Shown piece after piece: positions 1-7,286 of a stretch of 7,286 nt of DNA. Source of the stretch: Nitrospirota bacterium (lineage in GTDB: Bacteria; Nitrospirota; Nitrospiria; Nitrospirales; NS-4); assembly GCA_005877855.1 (NCBI GenBank), contig VBOF01000261.1, forward strand, positions 1 through 7,286, in the 5' to 3' direction. Every line of letters begins with the position of its first letter. The first letter of the stretch is position 1. The position numbers and the translations under genes were made by a program. The notes beneath the pieces were generated by a model that made no database searches, was not told where the DNA came from, and was given only the letters and a program-made list of their open reading frames with translations.

Positions 1-878
1 ATGATCACGCCCGGCGCTTTCAGCTCCATCAGGCGTTTGAGCCGGTTGTTGCGGTTGATGACCCGGCGGTAGAGATCGTTGAGGTCCGACGTGGCGAACC
101 GGCCCCCGTCGAGCGGGACCAGCGGCCGCAGTTCCGGCGGCAGCACCGGGATGACATCCATGATCATCCATTCCGGCTTGTTGCCGGAGCGGATGAAGGA
201 GTCAATCACCCTCAAGCGCTTGATATATTTTTTCTTTTGCGCAAGCGAGTGGGTCCCCTTCACCTTGTCGTGCAGAACGGCCCGCTCGGCTGCTAGATCG
301 ATTTTTCGCAACAGCTCTCGGATGGACTCGGCCCCGATGCCGGCCTTAAACCCTGACGGCTGCTCTTGCACTAACGTCCGATAGCGCTCTTCGGAGATGA
401 GGTCCTTCTCCTTCACGTTTTCAGCGGACCCCGGGTCGATCACGACATAGCTCTCGAAATACAGGATGCGCTCCAGCTGTTTGAGGCTCATGTCCAACAG
501 GGTGCCGATGCGGCTCGGCAAGCCCTTCAGGAACCAGATGTGCGCCACTGGCGCCGCGAGCTCGATGTGCCCCATGCGCTCGCGGCGCACTTTCGACTGG
601 ATGACTTCCACGCCGCACTTGTCACACACGATCCCGCGGTGCTTCATCCGCTTGTACTTGCCGCAGTTGCACTCCCAGTCCTTGGTGGGACCGAAGATCT
701 TGGCGCAGAACAAGCCGTCCTTTTCGGGCTTGAAGGACCGGTAGTTGATGGTCTCCGGCTTCTTCACCTCGCCGTAGGACCACGAACGGACCTTCTCTGG
801 AGAGGCCAAACGAATGCGGATCGCGTCGAACGACACGCCCTCGCGCGGCTTCTCAAAGACTGTGGAGATTCCTTCCAC
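1..878 (-). CDS. rpoC: DNA-directed RNA polymerase subunit beta', N-terminal part (GTG start, 3' end outside window)
   Basis: Beta' forms the clamp and carries the catalytic Mg-binding loop of RNA polymerase. The frame is open from the GTG at 878-876 to the window edge, giving 292 codons, about a fifth of the protein. The N-terminus reads MEGISTVFEKPREGVSFDAIRIRLASPEKVRSW in two runs (MEGISTVFEKPREGVSF, DAIRIRLASPEKVRSW). The zinc-binding cysteines are C70, C72, C85 and C88, the same numbers as in E. coli, which confirms the start. VRRERMGHIELAAPVAHIW, the LPSRIG loop, the clamp helices and the lid/rudder approach (GNKPEWMIMDVIPVLPPELR, PLVPLDGGRFATSDLNDLYR, RRVINRNNRLKRL) follow in order. 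The NADFDGD catalytic motif lies beyond the window. Nothing is unusual. Confidence 0.97.
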   Translation of the reverse strand, partial: MEGISTVFEKPREGVSFDAIRIRLASPEKVRSWSYGEVKKPETINYRSFKPEKDGLFCAKIFGPTKDWECNCGKYKRMKHRGIVCDKCGVEVIQSKVRRERMGHIELAAPVAHIWFLKGLPSRIGTLLDMSLKQLERILYFESYVVIDPGSAENVKEKDLISEERYRTLVQEQPSGFKAGIGAESIRELLRKIDLAAERAVLHDKVKGTHSLAQKKKYIKRLRVIDSFIRSGNKPEWMIMDVIPVLPPELRPLVPLDGGRFATSDLNDLYRRVINRNNRLKRLMELKAPGVI

Positions 879-884
879 GCTTCT

Positions 885-892
885 ACCTCCTT
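885..892 (-). promoter_or_regulatory. Ribosome binding site of rpoC
   Basis: AAGGAGGT is a near-complete complement of the 16S rRNA tail. It ends 6 nt before the GTG at 878 and fixes the non-ATG start of rpoC. It lies downstream of the spacer hairpin and is not part of its stem. Confidence 0.88.
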
Positions 893-907
893 TTACACCC
901 GCCCGCC

Positions 908-931
908 CCGGGGACGCCGAGACGTCCCCAG
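908..931 (-). other. GC-rich hairpin in the rpoB-rpoC spacer
   Basis: Just after the rpoB stop, the arms CTGGGGACG (931-923) and CGTCCCCGG (916-908) can pair as a 9-bp stem with one G-U pair around a 6-nt loop (TCTCGG). Seven of the pairs are perfect Watson-Crick. No run of T follows, so it does not look like an intrinsic terminator, and rpoC must be transcribed through it. It could stabilise or direct processing of the mRNA, or be neutral. Confidence 0.55.
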
Positions 932-937
932 TTCCCG

Positions 938-4906
<3,969 letters not shown>

Positions 4907-4910
4907 GGAT

Positions 4911-4918
4911 CCTCCCCC
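4911..4918 (-). promoter_or_regulatory. Ribosome binding site of rpoB
   Basis: GGGGGAGG lies in the 41-nt rplL-rpoB gap, 4 nt before the ATG at 4906. The gap holds no evident promoter, and no long attenuator/RNase III leader like the one E. coli has at this place. Confidence 0.8.
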
Positions 4919-4947
4919 AGTCGGATAGTGGACGCGTCCCCGCCGCC

Positions 4948-5352
4948 TTACTTAATCTCGACTTTCGCGCCCTGCTCTTCCAGCTTCTTCTTGATGGTCT
5001 CGGCCTCTTCCTTGGTGACGCCAGTCTTCACTGGCTTGGGCGCGCCTTCGACCAGATCCTTCGCCTCCTTCAGGCCCAGATTGGTCAGCTCGCGCACGAC
5101 TTTGATGACCTGGATCTTCTTGTCGCCGGCATTGGTCAGGACCACGTCGAACGCCGTTTTTTCTTCCGCCGGCGCCGCGCCTGGCGCCGCGCCGCCGCCC
5201 GCCGCCGGCCCTGCCGCCACCGGCGCCGCCGCGGTCACGCCAAAGCGCTCCTGCAGGGCTTTCACGTAGTCGTCCAATTCCAAGACCGTCATTCCTTCGA
5301 TCATCTTGATGAACTCATCCTTCGAGAGCTTTGTCGCAGATGCACCGGACAT
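4948..5352 (-). CDS. rplL: 50S ribosomal protein L7/L12, internal start within the rplJ-rplL frame
   Basis: L7/L12 is the multi-copy stalk protein that binds EF-Tu, EF-G, IF2 and RF3 and stimulates their GTPase. Starting at the ATG at 5352 it is 134 residues and complete. The N-terminal dimerisation and L10-binding domain spans about residues 9-39 (KLSKDEFIKMIEGMTVLEL to FGV). An Ala/Gly/Pro hinge covers 40-62. The C-terminal factor-binding domain runs from 65 to the end and includes NLGLKEAKDLVEGAP and TIKKKLEEQGAKVEIK. Relative to typical L12 the N-terminus carries about six extra small residues (SGASAT). The ATG has a strong Shine-Dalgarno, so free L12 is very likely made even though the same frame also encodes L12 as the tail of L10. 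Free L12 is expected to be needed, because several copies bind each L10. The stop (TAA) is 41 nt from rpoB. Confidence 0.93.
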   Translation of the reverse strand: MSGASATKLSKDEFIKMIEGMTVLELDDYVKALQERFGVTAAAPVAAGPAAGGGAAPGAAPAEEKTAFDVVLTNAGDKKIQVIKVVRELTNLGLKEAKDLVEGAPKPVKTGVTKEEAETIKKKLEEQGAKVEIK

Positions 5353-5883
5353 GGATCCCTCCTTCGGTTTCCCTTTAATGGCAATCAAGGTTCCGACAAA
5401 CCTAATCATAATGCCGTTCATCGTGCCGGCCAGCCCCACCAGAGGGCTCTGCAATCCCGCCAGCAATCGTGATAGCAGCGCGTTGCGCGGGGGCAGGTCC
5501 GCCACCGCCTTCACGCGTGATGCGTCAAGCAGGTTGCCTTCGACCACGCCAATCGTGATCCGCATCTTCTGGTCGCGCTTGTCCTTGGCGATGAAGTCGC
5601 GAAGAATCTTGGCAGGCAATGCCGGATCGTCATAGCTGATCGCAACGGACACCGGCCCCCGGAAGTGCTCCTTGGCCAGGCCCAACGGAGTCCCGTCCGC
5701 GGCCCGGATGGCCAGGGTATTCTTTACCACCTTGAGCTCCGCATGGGCCCGTCGCAGCAGCCGGCGCAACTCCGTGACCTCATGCCCCTCGAGTCCCGTG
5801 CACTCGGTCAGAAAGGCCGCGCGTGCGCGCGTAAACTTCTCCCTGAGCTCGGCAATCGCCTGTGCTTTCTCTTCCTTGCGCAT
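4948..5883 (-). CDS. rplJ: 50S ribosomal protein L10 fused in frame to L7/L12 (no rplJ stop codon)
   Basis: L10 anchors L12 dimers to the ribosome and forms the base of the stalk that recruits translation GTPases. Residues 1-177 are a complete L10. The N-terminal rRNA-binding domain includes LRRLLRRAHAELKVVKNTL at about 39-57. The long C-terminal helix that docks L12 dimers is at about 132-170, followed by KPKEGS. There is no stop: residue 178 is the rplL Met and the frame continues through all of L7/L12 to the TAA at 4950-4948, 311 residues in total. L10 is normally about 165-180 residues and ends after the helix, so neither partner is truncated. The start chosen is the ATG at 5883-5881 (MRKEEKAQAIAEL, the usual L10 N-terminus), preceded by a modest AGGA. 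An ATG at 5898, 2 nt after the rplA stop, would add five residues and has no Shine-Dalgarno. A single-base assembly error hiding an rplJ stop cannot be excluded. Confidence 0.88.
   Translation of the reverse strand: MRKEEKAQAIAELREKFTRARAAFLTECTGLEGHEVTELRRLLRRAHAELKVVKNTLAIRAADGTPLGLAKEHFRGPVSVAISYDDPALPAKILRDFIAKDKRDQKMRITIGVVEGNLLDASRVKAVADLPPRNALLSRLLAGLQSPLVGLAGTMNGIMIRFVGTLIAIKGKPKEGSMSGASATKLSKDEFIKMIEGMTVLELDDYVKALQERFGVTAAAPVAAGPAAGGGAAPGAAPAEEKTAFDVVLTNAGDKKIQVIKVVRELTNLGLKEAKDLVEGAPKPVKTGVTKEEAETIKKKLEEQGAKVEIK
5171..5194 (-). repeat. Two 12-bp tandem units coding for Gly-Ala-Ala-Pro in the L12 hinge
   Basis: On the plus strand GGCGCCGCGCC occurs at 5171-5181 and again at 5183-5193, a 12-bp unit repeated twice with one difference at the unit's last base. 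It encodes GAAPGAAP in the flexible hinge of L7/L12. The unit is in frame, so gain or loss of a copy would only change hinge length. Hinges of this protein are naturally low-complexity. Confidence 0.7.
5358..5364 (-). promoter_or_regulatory. Internal ribosome binding site of rplL inside the fused frame
   Basis: AAGGAGG, 5 nt before the ATG at 5352, is coding sequence for the last L10 residues (Lys-Glu-Gly). It is one of the strongest Shine-Dalgarno sequences in the window and much better than that of rplJ. This fits higher translation of L12 than of L10. Confidence 0.8.
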
Positions 5884-5887
5884 AGCG

Positions 5888-5891
5888 TCCT
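5888..5891 (-). promoter_or_regulatory. Weak ribosome binding site of rplJ
   Basis: AGGA lies 4 nt before the ATG at 5883. It is the only Shine-Dalgarno-like sequence in the 17-nt rplA-rplJ gap. The weak match suggests rplJ translation depends partly on coupling to rplA, whose stop lies just upstream. Confidence 0.45.
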
Positions 5892-5900
5892 GTCTCATTG

Positions 5901-6596
5901 CTACGCGGCCAGCTTCTTGCTGAGCGCAGTGGTGTCCACCGAGACCCCGGGACCCATCGTCGACGACAGAGTCACCGATTTGAGATAGCGGCCCTTGCTC
6001 GTCGACGGTTTGGCCTTGAGCACCGACTCCAGGACGGCCAGGGCATTCTCGTACAGCTGCTGCGCCTCAAACGAAACCTTGCCAATCTGGACATGGAGAA
6101 TGCCGGCTTTCTCCACCTTGTACTCCACCCGTCCTTTACGGATGTCATTGATGGCCTTGGCCACTTCGAACGTCACAGTTCCGGTTTTGGGATTGGGCAT
6201 CAGTCCGCGAGGGCCCAGGATTTTACCCAGCTTGCCCACGGTTCCCATCATGTCCGGCGTGGCGATGGCGCGATCGAATTCGAGCCAGCCGCCCTTCACC
6301 TTCTCCACCAGTTCCTCGCCCCCAACGATATCTGCTCCGGCATCCCGGGCCTCTTTCTCCTTCTCGCCCTTGGCGAACACGAGGATGCGGACCTTGACGC
6401 CGGTGCCATGGGGGAGCACCACCGAGCCCCGCACCATCTGATCCGACCGCTTCGGGTCCACCCCTAGGCGGATCGCCATCTCGACCGTTTCGTCGAATTT
6501 GGCGTAGGCCGTCCGCTTCACCAACTCCACCGCCTCCCGCAGATCGTACGGCCGCGGTTCAACCAGCGCGGCGGCCGCTTTCCACTTCTTGCCCAC
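5901..6596 (-). CDS. rplA: 50S ribosomal protein L1 (GTG start)
   Basis: L1 forms the mobile L1 stalk next to the E site and helps release deacylated tRNA. In many bacteria it also represses its own operon by binding mRNA. Starting at the GTG (6596-6594) the product is 231 residues, close to E. coli L1 (234), and begins MGKKWKAAAALVEP. The family signature LGPRGLMPNPKTG is at residues 127-139. The C-terminal domain I half (FEVAKAINDIRKGRVEYKVEK, then KGRYLKSVTLSSTMGPGV) is complete. The frame can be extended to a TTG at 6659, but that would overlap rplK by 47 nt and add a basic tail not seen in L1. The GTG has AGGAGG 6 nt upstream. The stop (TAG at 5903-5901) is 17 nt from the preferred rplJ start. 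Confidence 0.96.
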   Translation of the reverse strand: MGKKWKAAAALVEPRPYDLREAVELVKRTAYAKFDETVEMAIRLGVDPKRSDQMVRGSVVLPHGTGVKVRILVFAKGEKEKEARDAGADIVGGEELVEKVKGGWLEFDRAIATPDMMGTVGKLGKILGPRGLMPNPKTGTVTFEVAKAINDIRKGRVEYKVEKAGILHVQIGKVSFEAQQLYENALAVLESVLKAKPSTSKGRYLKSVTLSSTMGPGVSVDTTALSKKLAA

Positions 6597-6602
6597 CGTG
6601 GT

Positions 6603-6608
6603 CCTCCT
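6603..6608 (-). promoter_or_regulatory. Ribosome binding site of rplA
   Basis: A perfect AGGAGG sits in the 16-nt rplK-rplA gap, 6 nt before the GTG at 6596. It decides for this start over the in-frame TTG further upstream. Confidence 0.85.
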
Positions 6609-6612
6609 CGTC

Positions 6613-7041
6613 CTACTCCTTCGCGACGACAATCCCCATGCTACGCGCCGTTCCTTCAATGATCCGAGCGGCCGCCGTCACATCGGCGGCGTTCAGATCG
6701 GGCAATTTGATCCGCGCGATCTCGTTGATCTGAGCCGGCGTCACCTGCCCCACCTTGTCTTTGTTGGGCACCCCGGAGCCTTTGATGATCCCGGCCGCCT
6801 TCTTGAGGAGGTCTGACGCGGGCGGGGTCTTCATCACGAAGGTAAAGCTCCGATCGATGTAGACCGTAATGATGACCGGGACGATGGACCCTTCCTGGCT
6901 CTGGGTCTTGGCATTGAACTGTTTGCAAAACTCCATAATGTTCACGCCGTGCTGCCCCAGGGCCGGACCCACCGGCGGCGCCGGGTTGGCCTTCCCAGCC
7001 GGGATCTGCAACTTGACCAGGGTTTTGACTTCCTTCGCCAA
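6613..7041 (-). CDS. rplK: 50S ribosomal protein L11 (TTG start)
   Basis: L11 binds the GTPase-associated region of 23S rRNA at the base of the stalk. It takes part in elongation-factor action and in stringent-response (RelA) activation. The 142-residue product has the usual family length. The N-terminal domain carries the proline-rich segment at residues 20-29 (PAPPVGPALG), followed by QHGVNIMEFC to residue 39. The C-terminal rRNA-binding domain has KGSGVPNKDKVG and ends in EGTARSMGIVV. The start is a TTG at 7041-7039. It gives the canonical MAKEV N-terminus and has an AAGGAG Shine-Dalgarno 5 nt upstream; no ATG is available at this position. The stop (TAG, 6615-6613) is 16 nt before rplA. 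No residue looks abnormal. Confidence 0.97.
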   Translation of the reverse strand: MAKEVKTLVKLQIPAGKANPAPPVGPALGQHGVNIMEFCKQFNAKTQSQEGSIVPVIITVYIDRSFTFVMKTPPASDLLKKAAGIIKGSGVPNKDKVGQVTPAQINEIARIKLPDLNAADVTAAARIIEGTARSMGIVVAKE

Positions 7042-7046
7042 GACGT

Positions 7047-7052
7047 CTCCTT
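7047..7052 (-). promoter_or_regulatory. Ribosome binding site of rplK
   Basis: AAGGAG lies between the nusG stop and the TTG at 7041, with a 5-nt spacer. It supports the non-ATG start of rplK. Confidence 0.8.
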
Positions 7053-7056
7053 CCCG

Positions 7057-7286
7057 CTACAAACGCTCGACCTGCGGGAACCCCAACTCCACCGGAGTGC
7101 CCCGGCCAAAAATGCTGACCAGGACTTTCACCCGCCCGCGTTCCTGATCGACCTCGTCTACCATCCCGTTGAACCCGAGGAACGGTCCGTCGATAATACG
7201 CACGTTGTCCCCTTTGTGAAATTCCTCTTTCTGGCGGGGCACCGCGGTCCCGCCGTCCATCTGCTTGCGGAGCGTCTCGACTTCCT
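7057..7286 (-). CDS. nusG: Transcription termination/antitermination factor NusG, C-terminal part (5' end outside window)
   Basis: NusG binds RNA polymerase through its N-terminal NGN domain. Its C-terminal KOW domain contacts Rho or ribosomal protein S10, linking transcription to termination or translation. Only the last 75 codons plus the TAG stop are here. They contain the end of the interdomain linker (EVETLRKQMDGG) and a complete KOW domain: the KGDNVRIIDGPF strand-turn, then VDEVDQERGRVKVLVSIFGR, and the ending PVELGFPQVERL. The SIFGR segment matches the E. coli region around F165 that contacts S10 and Rho. An ATG lies at 7260, but it falls in the linker and the frame is open upstream of it to the window edge, so it is not the gene start. 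The stop is 15 nt from the rplK start. The order nusG-rplK-rplA is the usual one in bacteria. Identification is firm. Confidence 0.96.
   Translation of the reverse strand, partial: EVETLRKQMDGGTAVPRQKEEFHKGDNVRIIDGPFLGFNGMVDEVDQERGRVKVLVSIFGRGTPVELGFPQVERL

Noticed and set aside
4928..4942. 10-bp palindrome GGACGCGTCC in the rplL-rpoB gap as an operator or terminator
   Set aside because: It has no loop to form a stable hairpin, no T-run and no known operator match; a short palindrome like this is likely by chance in GC-rich DNA.
5365..5380. Programmed frameshift site at the end of rplJ (run ATTAAAGGGAAACC)
   Set aside because: The run does not fit the X-XXY-YYZ slippery pattern in the L10 frame, and no shift is needed because L12 is already in phase.
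5901..6659. Longer rplA starting at the TTG at 6659
   Set aside because: It overlaps rplK by 47 nt and adds a basic N-terminal tail not found in L1. The GTG at 6596 has AGGAGG at ideal distance and gives the family N-terminus.

Overview
The window holds part of the conserved bacterial transcription/ribosomal-stalk gene cluster, entirely on the minus strand. In transcription order (high to low coordinates) it carries the end of nusG, then rplK (L11), rplA (L1), rplJ (L10), rplL (L7/L12), all of rpoB (RNA polymerase beta) and the first 292 codons of rpoC (beta'). Both window edges cut a gene: nusG lacks its 5' part and rpoC its 3' part. The DNA is GC-rich, and every gene has a clear family signature. 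There are no mobile elements, RNA genes, CRISPR arrays or foreign-looking islands.

The organism is a GC-rich Gram-negative-type bacterium. RpoB carries the large lineage-specific inserts found in proteobacteria and related phyla, but it lacks the extra insert that E. coli has after the active-site region. The mixture would suit Nitrospirota, NC10 or a similar deep lineage. That placement is from memory of family look and is weak; a tree of RpoB would settle it.

The layout is very compact: gaps are 15 nt (nusG-rplK), 16 nt (rplK-rplA), 17 nt (rplA-rplJ), none (rplJ-rplL), 41 nt (rplL-rpoB) and 59 nt (rpoB-rpoC). No promoter or terminator is evident, so the genes are probably one transcript. 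rplK starts with TTG, and rplA and rpoC with GTG. Each of these starts is fixed by a good Shine-Dalgarno sequence and by family alignment. The long open frames on the plus strand are shadows of these genes.

The one real surprise is that rplJ has no stop codon. Its frame runs straight into rplL and ends at the rplL stop, giving a 311-residue L10-L12 fusion in which both proteins look complete. The rplL ATG and a strong Shine-Dalgarno remain inside the fused frame, so the locus may make both a tethered L10-L12 and free L12 for the ribosomal stalk. A single-base assembly error at the junction is the main alternative. A second, smaller item is a GC-rich hairpin in the rpoB-rpoC spacer.
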